NCBI RefSeq assembly: GCF_040807025.1
Contig: NC_090944.1
Span: 114,956,238 to 115,020,237, forward strand
DNA length: 64,000 nucleotides
Direction: 5' to 3'
From: Struthio camelus
Lineage: Eukaryota > Chordata > Aves > Struthioniformes > Struthionidae
This document shows, one piece after another, positions 1 to 13,500 of this stretch; position 1 is the first letter of the stretch; each line of letters begins with the position of its first letter. The notes under the pieces were generated by a model, which was given only the letters and a program-made list of their open reading frames with translations, had not been told where the DNA came from and did not search any database. Position numbers and translations under genes: made by a program.

Positions 1-3000
1 TACATACTAATGAAGCTTTACCAGTGATGTTTGCTGAGGATAGTTTAAGTCTCATTTGCTTCTATATTAGGAATATCTTTCTGCTGCAGATTTACCTTTT
101 TGAAAAGCACAGATTCCCCACAGCTTTTTGTGTAGAAACTAAGTCTCAGCTTTTTTAGCATTATTCAGTAAGTAGCTGTGTGAATTTATGTATGTGCATA
201 CAGCTTTAATAGAGATGAAAAGGAGATAAACAGTAAACTATAATTTGAGATTAGTATATACTAGTTTATTATTAGGAGTCAACAATTTTATATGCAAAAC
301 TAATGAACGTCTATTGTAACAATTTATTTTCCTGTTGCTAGATTCACAGATTGTATTTTAATTGGTCGTTACTCAATTATCCCTTTTTGCACAAATCCAT
401 CTGGGAATATTCTTATATAGACTTTTCCTCTGCAATGCTTTGCTACCCCTTGACATTGGTATTTCAGAAATAAATGGTCGAGACAGAGTCGTTGTTTTTT
501 GGGTGTGGTTTTTTAACTTGAACCGTGGGAAATATCAAAGCTGAGATATATGAATCCATTTGCACTTGAGATGTGCTGGGATCCAAATCCCCACACTTAC
601 CAACTGACAGCAGGTATCTCAAGTTTGTCACTGCCTCACAAAAGCAATCAGCTAATTGCCTAATAAAAATTGAGATAGGGTATTTGCTGCTCGCATTTCT
701 TTTTCAGGTCACAGACTTTACAAAACTTATTTTTTACTTTTCTATCATGTCATTTTTGCACTTTATAGTACACTGCATAAAATAAGCTGAGATGCAAGCA
801 GCACCTTGCCTTGGTATAGCATCAAATATTGAAGTGTTAAAAGGAAAAAATCCTCTGTGTCTCTTACCAGCCAAGAAAAAAAGAGCTGAGGAAAAGTAAG
901 GGGAGATTTATGAAAGTTCACTATACATTTTGGTGAATGTGTGTGTAGGTAGTCTTGCACATATTTTGGAATATGTTGTGTGTTTCAGAGAAATTTGTGC
1001 ATCCCAGGATTGACTTGTAATGATCAGTGCCAGTGAACCGTAGAAACTGGACTGGGCACCCAGTAACATTAGCATACATCTGGAGCTGCTTCGCTCTCTT
1101 TCGTGGGGTTTTTCCAGATTGACACCATTTTAAATAATATCCCAGTGTAGCTATAGACAATGTGCATGATTTCAGAAAAAAAACGTAATAATAGCAAGCA
1201 GGGGAAATTTGTCATTTGGTATAATTTAATCCTTTTTTTTAATTCTAGAGTTATTTTAAATTATTGTTCTTTGTTTTGTAAAGACTATATTCTATTTTTT
1301 TTCAGGCCTAGCTTCCCAGACTATTTGTGAAATTTAATCTCAGCACTTGAATTTAGCTGATATATCTACCAACCACAGCATGAACAGTTTGTTATGTAAT
1401 GCGTGAATATGAGATGCATGCGTCTGTGAATAAAAAAAACAAGAGTTAATACTTTAGAGGGGAATATGAAGTACAGTGAGAAAAGCAAATATGCAATTTT
1501 TATCAGTCTCCTACTAATATTACTACTGTCGATCTAGACTATAAAGTCTTTGAGGATTAAATAAATGTGTCGGTTCATCTGAATGACTGAGTGAATAATG
1601 TATTAATGTGCATTTGATGTGCACATTTACAAATATGTATCTGCCAAGCCCCGTACAAAAATTTCTTCTACAGAGATTCTTCTTTTTTCAAGAATTATAC
1701 CTCTTTAGGCGTTAGAAACAAACCGGGCTTTTCCCTCAAGCTCTCCCTCCTCACCCTCCAAAGTAATCAGATAAACATTATTGACATGTCAGCAAATTCA
1801 TCATTAAACAATCTGTAACTCCTATCATTATAACAGCAAGGTGTTTCATGAAACTTAAATGAAAGCAGCCTGCAGGTTAAGGGCAAGACTTTGTTCAGTC
1901 ATGCAGGATATGTATATATCGTGGAGGAAAGCATTTGAAAAGACCCAGAGCCTCCCAAAAATTTGTAACTTCTGACTAACAGAAAATCAAGCCTATTTTG
2001 CATTTCATCTTGTTTCTCTGTCATGTCTCACTGCTCAGGGCTAGTATCTTGTAACTGTTTCTGCAGCAGGAGTCATGGCCAGTTCTACTACAAGTTCTCT
2101 GTCGCCCGTACACACTCAAATACTCACCAGCTGTTTTTTCTGAAAAGAAAAAAAAAGACAACCTGGTGTTGTTAGCAAATGCCAAGACCCTAGTTGAGAT
2201 GCAGACAATGTCTCCAGACTCCCATTATGTTGCTTCAGCCCTGAGCTCTGAAGAGTATCGATAAGGGGCACAAAATAAAACAGGGAAATCAAGAGACGCT
2301 GAGTAATAGACCTTTGAATCTTTGTTATTGTTAGATTTACAAATAACACAAACTGGTTTGGGTAGGGAAGGGAAATGAGTTTGCAATTCAGCATTGGCCT
2401 TGATACAATATCATTTCTCATATGTGGAAAAAAGCATATTTGAACACTGAGAGTCGTCCTAACACAATGAAAGTGAATAAATCATGGCTGCTGTATTAAA
2501 GGGGTCAGCCTCTCCATACCCACGTAAAAGGGCTAGCAGTGTTTGTGCTAAAGTAAAGCTCGTCCGCCTAAACCCATAGCACATTATATGCGCATTGAAA
2601 GAGAATAGTTTTGCGTTCTGAGTATTTTTCATTTTGCAAGCTCCTCTTTTCTAAGTATTAGGTTTTTCTCATCTGTTTTTATATTTTGCTTACAACTGGT
2701 AAAAACTTATGCTTTTAAACATAAGTGAAGATTTTCATAGAAATTTTGTGTTTTGAACAAAAAGAGATTCCAGAAGCTGGAGGCAGATTCTGTGTGGATG
2801 TCAGTTTGTGCATGTTTGCATGCAATTGTTCAGCTTTCTAGCAAGAATGTATGATTACTTGATCTTAAAAATGTCACCATACCCAAATATTTTTAGGAAA
2901 GCATGCTATGCTTTATTGAAACCAAAAAGATTTCACCCTACATGAAACCCTTTCCTGGAAAAGATGCCTGGCACTCATCCAGCCTCAAGGCTTGGCAGTC

Positions 3001-5437
3001 TTCATCTCCATCTACTGTCTGTCTCAGAGGGATGTCTGGGATTGCTGCCCCTTTTCCTAAGTCCTTGCAACATCACTGCCCCTTGCTCTTTCCAACAAAA
3101 CTATGATGGCATGGTACTCCGACCTCCCTGTCCCACTGGTGCTGACCTTTACTGTCCCCAGAGTGATAGGCTTCAAAATGCAAAATAACTGGAAAAATCA
3201 CGCTGTGGGTTAGGACAATTGTTTTAGGTGGTCAGTAGGCTCAGATGGACATCATTGCGTTGTTTTTAAGTTCACATCACATTTTCAGTGTTCCTTTACG
3301 GTAATGAAAGCTAAAAATAACATATTCAAGGAAAAGCTGCCATTTTGCCATTCTTGCATGACTCTGTAAATACAGGAGCTTATTGTGCCACTGCTGGACC
3401 TGGAACTTAGTCTTCCAAACACATCCTTGGCTTCAGGTAGGGTTTTTATCTGCCTGCTTTCCAATCAGACTGCCCAGTTTGGCCCACACATAGGCTGATC
3501 TGTGCCTGCACAGCAATCCTTTGTCTGAAGTGACTTGGGTTTTGTATTTCCAAGGTAGCAACCCTAGATGGAACAATAAATATTCTTTTCTGGCAGTGTT
3601 TTTCTTCTTAAGATGGCAGTTTGCATCGCATTATTTTTAAGGTAGTCCACTGAAGCAGGTTACCGCTTTGAAGTAAAGCCACAAGGAAGTTAGCTCTATA
3701 TGTGGTCCCTGAGCAAAATACACTACGGTTTCCCACCAGGATGATATTACAGTAGAGATTTAATCCTTTCCCAAAAGATCCATCTTTCTTGAGCCTCAGT
3801 TCCAACCAGCAAAGTAAAGGATGGGTCATCCAAAATTGAAAAAAGAGAATAGACATGGCTCTTCGCAGCTTGCAGTCCTGATATAACAGCCTCCCCAGCC
3901 TCTGGGGGATCAGGTAACAATGGGGTTTGATAATACTGTGGGAGTTTATTTGAGGGATGTTGACAAGCCTAATTGCTTGGCAGCTCAGAGCAGCTGTAGG
4001 GCCCCTGGCTGGTCTTGTTGGGGAGGGGGGAGTATTAACTCTTGGCTTGCCTGTGGGGTTCCTCAGCACAGCTGAAAGACTGCATGAAGCAGGGCTACTG
4101 TGGCACCAAGCTATGCGAAACACTCCTTGAAAGCAGTAGAGCCCAAATACAGGAAGTGACTCAGAAAAATACTGGGAGGATGTTACAGTACCAGAAGAAT
4201 GAATAATGGATTTTAAATGGATAGCAGCTCTAGAAGTGGCCTTTCTGCATGAGTGCTCTCCACATCTAAAGAAATGTGCAGCTATGTCAGTTCTTGCCAT
4301 AGAAGCTTTTTCCTGTGTTATCCAGATAGCTAGTTGCTTGAAAAGAAAGACCAACCAAGGCAAAAATGCCATTACGAATCATTTCTCTAACAGAGACAAT
4401 GAGTCAACTTCCCTCAGCAGTCTCTCTGCCGTCTATTTTTCTTTTTCTTTTTACTGAACTTTGATTTTTTAAAGCAAATGGGAAGAGTATATTTAATATT
4501 CTACTGAGAAATAGAAGTGAAAGGGAAAACATATCCTAACAACAGCATTGTTGATTGTGATACAAAACATTGCAGAGGTTAGAATCTGCATCATTTCCAC
4601 TCTGTGTGCTATTCTAGTCATTCTCTGTCCTGAGACCCTATCCTGGGTCATTTGCAAGTCTTAATAGCAGATACAGAGCTGTAACATGGCAGGATAAAGT
4701 TGCTGTAGGAGTTTCAACTGTATATTTCTGGGTTATTTTAGTGAAAGTGACGTGGTTTTCCAAACAATATAGTCATCTGGTATAGAAAATAGAACACACG
4801 GTCCTACTTTTGTTTTGGAACACAACAAAATCATTTTTCATTATGCAGTGACTGATTGATACAGAAATCCCTGAATTATGTCTTTAGGTTTTAGATTAGC
4901 ATATGGCATTTCACCATTTCATGGCTTGTGCTAGCAGAAGTCTAAACAGCCATAATGTTAGTGGAAACCAAGAAACCAGCAACTCCCCATCACTGCAAAA
5001 GGGACTGCATTGAGCTAGCCACAATATCTTGCTTTTCTCAGTTCTGTGTCAGTTAGGAAATAATCTTTTAAATTCAGCATGCAAGGGCAGCTCTAAGTCA
5101 GCCCACTATCTTTCAGAGAGGCCCCAGCTGCGGCATGCACTGTCATGACTTCTCCCTCCTCTCACAGCTTCTCTTCTGCTGTGTACATGCACTGTCCACT
5201 TTCCTACCTGGCCCAAAACTCCCAGTATGTGTCAAAAGGAAATATATTCCCTCCCTTAATATGAATTTATTCTTCTACTTGATTTTATCCTTATTCAACC
5301 CTTTAGGATAATATTTTGGACCCATTCCTCTAAACTTTCTTCATGAAAGGAAGAGTTTCAAATCTGTATCATCTGCATGTTCCATATATAAGAAGGATTT
5401 CATTTTGCTTTGTTTTCCTAATAATGGGCCTTCAGTG
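1..5437. other. intergenic AT-rich sequence
   Basis: No exon-like or conserved-protein signal on either strand. It holds one unusually long minus-strand frame (3608-4372, discussed in findings) with no recognisable family. By synteny this would be part of the PROX1-SMYD2 gene desert; that placement is inference. Confidence 0.7.
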
Positions 5438-5609
5438 CAGGGGTTTCCAATTTGTGAGCTGTAGACCCTAGGGAATCTGTGGGCTGCGTCTAAGGAATGC
5501 CTAAGAAAAGCAAGTCTGTGGCAAACAGTTACATGTTCTTTGCAAGTGTCTACACATCCACTGGAAAATTCTTCGGAGGCTGCAAGTCAGGAAAGGTTGA
5601 GAGTTACTG
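5438..5609. mobile_element. 172-bp non-autonomous hAT-like (Charlie-type) miniature element
   Basis: The left end caggggtttccaatttgtga and the complement of the right end, cagtaactctcaacctttcc, both read like hAT/Charlie terminal sequences (CAGNGGTTCTCAAACTTT type). The element is bounded by an imperfect 8-bp target duplication: cttcagtg at 5430-5437 and ccttagtg at 5610-5617, with 6 of 8 bases matching. Eight base pairs is the hallmark length for hAT insertion. There is no transposase frame, so it would have been moved in trans. Its divergence implies an old copy. Confidence 0.65.
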
Positions 5610-5617
5610 CCTTAGTG

Positions 5618-6754
5618 TACTCTTTCTGGGAATGCAATTCACACATGATTACTCAAAAGATGAGCTTCGAGAACACTGAAAGCTTCCTTTGCACAACTCG
5701 TGATTTCTTTGTGTTTGTCATTTGGCTTGCATCAGTGAATCCCACACAATGCATCATTTCTGATAGGAATGGCCAGAAGTGCTTATATATCAATCCACAC
5801 TGTCTGCTAGTCAGGGGATGTTTTGGCCACACCTCTCTTCCGTGCAGACCTTTGGATTTTTCCTTTTGTAATATGAAATGCTGACTTCTATTTTCTTGGC
5901 AATGGATAAACTCTGAATACGACAGAGCTATTTTTAGCCATCCACCAACATATTAAGAACAAAAAAATAATAATTTAGAATGCCTACATATAAGCTTATA
6001 CACAGCAGATAAAGTTTTAGATAACTAAGAAATTCAAATTGTTTTTACAGGCTCTCATGACTGGGAAGCTAACTGCTTGTTTTGCGCTGAGCAAAGTAAA
6101 AAATACCTTCCTATCTGTTTTAAATAGTCTCTCCTTTCATCACCTCTATCAGACAAAAAAACTTTGTCTTTGTTTACTAGGTGTCTTGTCCTCTTCAAGT
6201 GCTGAGAGGATTGATAAAAGCTAACCGGTTCCAGCATTTAAGATACAGTGCATGACACAATTACCATCTGTGTATTAATGTACTTCAAGGTGATTAATTT
6301 TATTTTCTTCCAGCTCAGTGAAAAAGAGCACAGTAAGGTAAAAGGGGCGTTTGATTCCCAATAAGTGTTTTCTCCTGCATCAATATTTTTCTTTGACCTT
6401 AAGACAGTTTCATTTTTGATTAATTTTCAGGTAAACATTTTGAGGCAGACCTAAATTGAAACACCAGAGATCTGCTCAAAATGACCTGTGTACCCGTGTA
6501 GAAACCCTGCCCTTTCTGCTTCTGTGGCTCAGAGTCAGTTATTTGCAGGTGTGTGTGCCAACAGACTCACCCAGAGGGCAGAGACAGTTATACCAAGGCC
6601 TGCGACAGCCAGGGGTGGCTCTAGCCTTCATTTGCTAATTCTTATGATGTACCTTAAAAGCACATGGCTGAAGAAGAACCGGAATTTTATTGACAGTTCT
6701 GTCGCTGACTGGCTCTTTTTTGCCTTGAGCATATTATTTCCTTTAGGCAGGGGG
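5618..6754. other. intergenic sequence between hAT relic and CpG island
   Basis: No gene or identifiable repeat. A CTCF-like core (cccagagggcag) occurs at about 6570-6581, unverified. Confidence 0.6.
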
Positions 6755-7700
6755 CCTCTGCGGGAAGTGCTGGCCGCGGTCACCCCGTGAGAGCACGGGC
6801 TCCTTCCGAAGCAAGCAGGTCCCTCTGCAAACATGGGGAAAAGGAGAGCCTGCGGGGACCCAGCTCGGTCAGATGGGCATGACAGTCTGCCGGGAATCCT
6901 CCCCTTTCCCTCCATAGCGACAGCAGTGCCACAACCCCTTCATTTTCGGGCCTGGCGTTCGGAGACGCCAAGCGCTCCTGCCCCTGCCGAATGAAGGCCT
7001 CCCTGAACCAGGCCCGGCTCCACGGCCCCGCTCGGAGGCCCACCAAAATAATTCGTGCCGTAGCCAGTAGATGTCAGCAAGTGATAACAAAACGCAGGCC
7101 GAGCCTGGCGGCAGGTGCTGGCCACAGATTTGGGGTGGCCTGCACCCGGCACGCACGGAGGCCGCGGCGCTGTGGGGGCGCGCTGGCCCTGCCTGCGCGG
7201 GGAGCGCGCTTCCCCGCGAAGCCCAGCCCGCACCAAAATACACCCGGAGAGAGGCGCCCCGAGGCCAGGCCGCCCCGAGCCGCCCTGGAGCGGAGCACCG
7301 AGCCACGAGTTGTCTGTTGCCAGCCCAAATCGCTAGCTCTCCCCCAAGACCTCCGCCGTGCCTTGACGTGGCGGCGGCTCCAGCGGAGGTGTCGCGCGGT
7401 GTTGACCTGACCGGGGAAAGGGGGAAGGGCTGCCCGGCAGGCAGATGGGCCAGGCCCGGTTCAGACAGCACGGCTCCATCTCCAGCAGTAAGCTACCCGG
7501 GCCCAGCACCGCTCCGCGGCGCGGGAGCCAACAGGCCTGGAGGAGCCGGTGTCCTCCGCACTAATAACCTCCTTGACTCTCCGAAACACCCAAGTGGCTG
7601 GCTGGGAACGGTCCTGGCCCCACTGCGTCTTGAGCGAGGGGCTGTTTGGAGGCGTACGAGCTGGCTCAGGGCAAGACTGCGTCAGGGGCAGCACTAATAA
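6755..7700. promoter_or_regulatory. orphan CpG island
   Basis: About 950 bases dense in CpG and G+C inside AT-rich surroundings, with the densest part at about 7140-7420. Long frames on both strands, including an ATG-started + frame 7071-7697 (208 codons), follow from the high GC, and none resembles a known protein. It lies 25-26 kb upstream of the SMYD2 promoter. It may be the promoter of a non-coding RNA, a distal alternative promoter, or an island-type enhancer; the sequence does not decide. Confidence 0.7.
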
Positions 7701-8461
7701 TGTCACAGAGTAGACAGTCGAGCTCCAGTGCTTGGGAGCATCCCAAGCCTGCAATGCAGAACATTTTGGGACATGGCAGTTATGCTGACTGAGGAGTCAG
7801 CACACCTCAAGTGGCAAAATAGCATCCCAGTGGGCTGGAGGCAGTAAGCCCAGTCTAAAGGTGCTTATATCAGTGTAGCCTATTTTCACATAGGTTTACA
7901 CTTTGATATAGCTACAGCCAGAAGCGGAAATGGAGATGTTTACTTCTGTATTTCATGCACTTTTGGACAAACAGCTCTTCCCCTTGTTGCGGAGACCAAA
8001 CCCATGTGAGCGTGGACAATTGCTGTACATTTGCTAGGGTTTTTGAAGGAAAGTCTCACAACTAAGCTTTGAATAACCTGTGTCTGCTCTGAGCTCTGTA
8101 GGCCTCTAAGGAAAGCAAAATCCAGTGGCCTGGAGCCTGCAGCTGAACTACCAAGTGAATCTCTCAGTGATGGCATCCTGGAGGCAGACAGGTCAGCATG
8201 CACTAAGAAACACTGGTGGGCTTAAGTCGTCTTTGTCACTCTTTGGAAAAATATCTACTATCACATACTGCCACACATAATGTTGTTACTAAGAATTATT
8301 TTATTTCCAGCCTTCAAAGAAGGATAGCATCTGATTAAAAAGCAATGAAGGAAACATTTTAAATAGAAATAAAATGCATTTAAGTGGCCAAAAATTATGA
8401 AAAAAAATCCAAGTAGCCTTCTCCTGTTGGGGGTAAGTGCTTCCTGCACTCTAGCAGAAAT

Positions 8462-8560
8462 GGCTTGATTCTTTTTGCACCAGTGTTGCTTGTTTAATTC
8501 CAGTAGGATTACACTGATGTAAAACTAGATGTGGGGATGGCAGATCAGGCTCGTAGGCAA
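8462..8560. repeat. amniote interspersed repeat relic
   Basis: Contains gattctttttgcaccagtgt, then ttccagtaggattacactga followed by tgtaaaac and ending near gatcaggctc. This phrase order (agcagaatc..., caatggagttacactgatgt..., agatcaggccc) is a recurrent repeat motif in sauropsid genomes as I recall it. The family name is not certain. Confidence 0.4.
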
Positions 8561-10419
8561 ATATAAAACTCTTAGAAAAGGTTTCAAGCCCAGTTTAAAG
8601 CACTTTTTGTTTTCTGCATGTCATTTCAAATGCAGTTTATGAAAAGGCAAGTAGGCTGGAGGAGTAACATGCTAGTTGAGTACATGGTTCAGGTCCTAGA
8701 TATGGGCTAGCTAAGAACTACAGAAAAATCTGACATTGCTATGCCTTCTAGCATTGTTGTTCTAGCTTAATTAATAGAGGAGATACTGGACATCTCAGGT
8801 ATATCTCTGGGAGAACTGGTAAGCGCGGTATATTACGCATACTGTATGTTGAAGCTGCAGAACAGACAAATATATGCTTTATATTCTGAAGTCCCATGAG
8901 ACTTTTTCCCCAGCCTTTCTAAAGAGACAGTACTCTGGAGTTAATAAGAGGAGAATTCAATAACCCTGATTACCAGGACTCTGACTCTTAAAAGGCCTGA
9001 AAGAACTATTTTTTCATCCATCCCTCTCTAATGACTGCACGTTCAGTGATCAAGCTTCATACCAGGGTCTGGCCTGACAACTTGAAAATTACCTAACTTG
9101 TTTTCTTCAAATTGGGCTTGCATTTCAAGTTTCAGCTATCCACAAAGAAGTCTTACTTACTTAGCTTATCCCTCTGATTTCACTGAGCCTGTGTGTATAA
9201 GCTGGATAGCTTATAGGTGTTGGCCCCAGTTTGAAACTTCTTGTTTTAGGTGGTTTGGAATTATCTGAGCCCGAAAATGTGGATTGGAACACATGCAGAA
9301 AAACAGTATTTTTCATATGAGTATGCCAAAGGCTTTGCCAGTTCCACCCCAGCTGTCCAAATTGACACCAAGCATAGAAAATATCAGCCCCAAAGGAATT
9401 GCTCTTTGACATTTATGGGCTGCTGACGTGAGGTAAGACCAAACCTTTCTGTCCTGATCCTCTCAGGGAGTTGTCAAGACACAGAGCACTTAATCTAGGC
9501 TTAAATTGATGAGAGAAGGTGGATGTGGATGAAAATAAGAATGTTAACATTTTCCAGTGTAAATTCCAGACAAGTTTGGGAAATTCTGGGAAATTCTCTA
9601 CTGTAAAACAATGTATGGGATGAATATGGGGAAAATGGGCAGTGTGGCTAAACGGGCTGGAGGTCATCTAGCAAGAAACTGTTGTGCTGGGATTTAAGTT
9701 CATTCAGATGGGCAAGTCCAAAGAACAGGCAAGGTTAACGAGATTCCAGAAAGTTCTATAATTTTGGAAATAAAGGACATTAAAAATTAGTGAACAAATT
9801 TATAAAACCAAAGTTGGAAATCAATAAGATAAATCTTAAAGACCAACTCCTGCTACTTTACATGCTATTATTAAGTGTGGCAGTTAATTTCTCAGATTCC
9901 CACATGTCCATGGTGCACGAATAAAAAGTAAATCAAAGTCAAATATTGCTAATATTTGCCTGAATAAAGCAAGGTAGAGCAATCTTCCACTGAAACTGTT
10001 ACATAACTCAGTATTTTCTTTTATGGTAAATTATTATTGTTACTGTAGCACCAAGAAAACATGAAACCAAGGATGTTTGCGCAGGTGCAAATGTGTTTGT
10101 TATTGTAAGGTCTCTCTTGAGTGCTGCAATGCTCAGGAGTGGATACAGGTGCACCAGGAATGGCAGGGCACTGCCACCACACAACAGCAATCTGCCTTTG
10201 ACAATGAGCATCCCTCAGCAGCACTGACCCACTCACCCTCTGTCCCTTGCTTCCTCTGTAAAGCTACCTGTATAACGTAGGCTTATTTATTACAAAGGTT
10301 AGTAGGGGGTCCACAATTTGAGAGGCTTGCTGATATCAGCGTGCATTTTTCCATAGACTTTCCATAGCTGTCGAATCTAGCTCTTAGATCCTTATTCAAC
10401 CATCCAACTTATTCACTGT

Positions 10420-10515
10420 AAATTTAAACAAGTCCTTACAAGATTAAAGCAGGTGTTTGAACTGCTTGGCTGAACAGAGAGGCACTTAACCATGTGCTTG
10501 AATGCTTGTGGGACT
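10420..10515. repeat. amniote interspersed repeat relic
   Basis: The stretch aggcacttaaccatgtgctt at 10480-10499, followed by gaatgcttgtggga, resembles the common sauropsid phrase built around cttaagcatgtgcttaagtg. Degraded, with no clear ends. Confidence 0.35.
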
Positions 10516-13500
10516 GACACCTGAAAAAAGTCCAATTTCTTCTCAGTTTAAAGGAAAGCAGAATCCACAAATGACACAAGAATTTAGTCAAGAGGTTGAA
10601 TTAAGTGAATTACTTTCCCTTTCTTGAAAGGAAATTCAGAAATGAGGAAAGTAAAGAAAAAAAAAAAGTTCCCCTCTAGCGCTTCAATTTACAGAAAACA
10701 TCCTCAGTTTCCAGAAGAGTTTAATGTCTTTTCCAGTATCCACCACAATAATAATCTCTCTCAAAACACCTGCACAGATGCAACATCAGATGCAAAGTTC
10801 TCACAAAGCAGGATATAACCTTTGCAATTCAGCAGGAAGAAGGTTAGATCATCTTACTCCTCCTTCTGCTTGGAAAACCCCACAGAGCTATAAGAAATCT
10901 GCTCAAATGTTAGAATATTCCGTGTTTCATGGCTTTTATTCTCTTAGTGCGTGGAGATAAACCTACCTCAGCCAGCAAAACTCTTGAGTCCAACAAGTGC
11001 CTTGCATCAGACTGCAGAATATCCAGTACAATCTTTCTATATATTTCATTCTTAGTAACTTCCCTTTCTTTTAGTTAAAATATCAGTCATGTTCTTCCTC
11101 CTTTAACTAAAGATATAACCCCAAACTATCAGTTATTTCTGTAGTCCTAAATGTATCAGATTTTCGTTTTTCTTATTAGTGAGATGCTTGACAGCATGAG
11201 GAAAAGCAGCACTGTTCTCCAAAGGCACCAAAAACTGTACATTTAACAGCTTTTTCTACTTTATTCCCTATTCATACAATTTAAGTCTTTCAAGGTTACT
11301 CTCTTTGTGTTGTCAGACTTCTTTTTTGATGACTGAATTAACACCAATGTAAGGTTCTTCCAGCTATTTTTGTTACTCTTGATCTCATTTTTTTCCAGAT
11401 AGACTGTTACAAAACAAGGGTGCATCTCAGCTGTTTTCACATGGTTCCCAGGAGCCCTTCATGTTTAGGAAAGCAGGCACTTTGGCAATGTCCCTTCACC
11501 TGGGGAAACAGTTACCTAAGGATTCCTTAAAATTCTTCCCAGTATTCCCAGAAGTTCTTTATCAATCATTTTCCATCCTTTTCACCTCCCCTTGTTCACA
11601 TCAGGGCCATCCCAAGTCCAAACCTCGGTTCAGGATGAGTGAGCACAGTTCCTTCAAGAAGGCGCTATTCAAGTGCTGATGGCAAATGACTCATCATGCC
11701 AAGAGACATGAAATATTTCATAACTGAAAGCAAACTTTAGTGTGACTCCTCCAGAAACATGAATGGCTACCTTGGATGCAGTCCTGTCTTCCATCATGCA
11801 GTAGACACTGCTGCATTGTTGTAAAGATCTTTTGCTTCACTGGATATATGCCTCACCTGAGTAGCCACTACCAAATGGATGGAAGTACTAGAGTCGCTAT
11901 TTAGGTCCTGTCATTATGCACTGCTCTTAGGTCTTGCTTGTGCTGAGCGACAATCTGAGTAGCTTTTTGGCTGTATTTTAGGAAGCAGTACAGGTACAAC
12001 ATATACTTCTGTGTGTAAAACAGTAATAAAAATGCTTCTTCAAGATACCTGGGGCCCCACTGCAAGGGAATACTTCAGGAATCATGATACTGAACAGGAT
12101 GATAAATGGTAAGCTTTCTAAAGAACTGGGAAAGTGGCAAGCCAAAAGCAGGATCGAAAGGGGAAAACATTGATGCAGTTCCCATACATGGAGGCCAAAG
12201 CCTGAGATGAACTGGAATTTAACTAAAGGTCTGAATAAAAAACAAATAACTCCTTAGAGCAAAGCTGTCCGTACTCTGTCTTTGCCCCTGTTCAGCCCAC
12301 TGAGGCTGTGATCTCAGAACTGCTGTTTTACCCGAATTTTTAAAAATTTCTTCTTTATAGTGTTTCCATAACAAGTTAACATTTTTCAGCTTTGAAGAAA
12401 AAACAATGTAATTGTCTTTTATAATTATGTTATTTGTAGAATCTTAGACAGCTTTAAAATTATCAAAGTTGGGTGAAATATAAGCAGCTACATTAGACCA
12501 TTATCATGCAGCTGTCTAAAGACTACAAATTAAGTAAAACATACCCATAAAAATAGAAAAATACTGATTATGGTCTCATTTTGTAAAGAACCCTCCCAGC
12601 TCCTACAGATTTCGTTAAGGACTAGATTGTGATATTCTTACCCATGCCAAGTGATATCTTAATACTTCATTCCAATGGGATAACTCAAAGAATAAGGTAC
12701 CATACTTGAAAAAGGTATTACAATCTAACCTTAAAAGTTGAGTGCTCTTAACGCCCAATAGCACCAGGTTCATTGTGGTGAAAATTAATGTTAGACTTTT
12801 GAGGTGCGTAATAGTCATTGTTTTCCATAAGTGATATTTTCTACCAAAAATCGTCCAAGAAATTGCTTAACTTACATGCTAAATTGTCTTGGGGGAGGGG
12901 AGAATAGCTCCAGTTTCACTGCCTAAGTGTCTGTTCCATTTAAAGGATATTAGCTAGCCAAATGAAAAATGCATGAATCAATCAGCAACAAGGACCTTGA
13001 TCTTAGAATGAGACAATGCTGAGCTTTGAGATTTATGGTCTTGCTTCCAGAATTCCATTATTTGGAGGAACAACAACAATAACAATGGGAGATGACATCA
13101 GAACAGCGAGTGTTCTTCTTTTCCTTTCTTTTCCTGTTGATCACAAGATGCTGATTTCTGTGTCATTCACCCCTGTCAAATGAGTTTATGTTCAGTGCTT
13201 TAGAACATTACCCCGTGCATGCTCAGTTCAAAATAAAATGAGAATGTCTTGAATTGAAGGGCATTATTGCCACTTGCATTTTGCTCTGCTAATTAGCTTT
13301 TACACAGAACAATTAACTACTGCTTATTTTTCTCGCATATTTGTTCTGCAGGCAGAACTCCTTTTGATTTTTATGCACAGAGAGTGTCTTTTGGGGAGTC
13401 ATATCACACCGACATAGAGCAGACAAGGAATTCCTTCTAACTGTTTGTGATTCTTGTTTTCCATTTCCCTGGACTACTGTTGAATATAAAAAGAGTTGCC

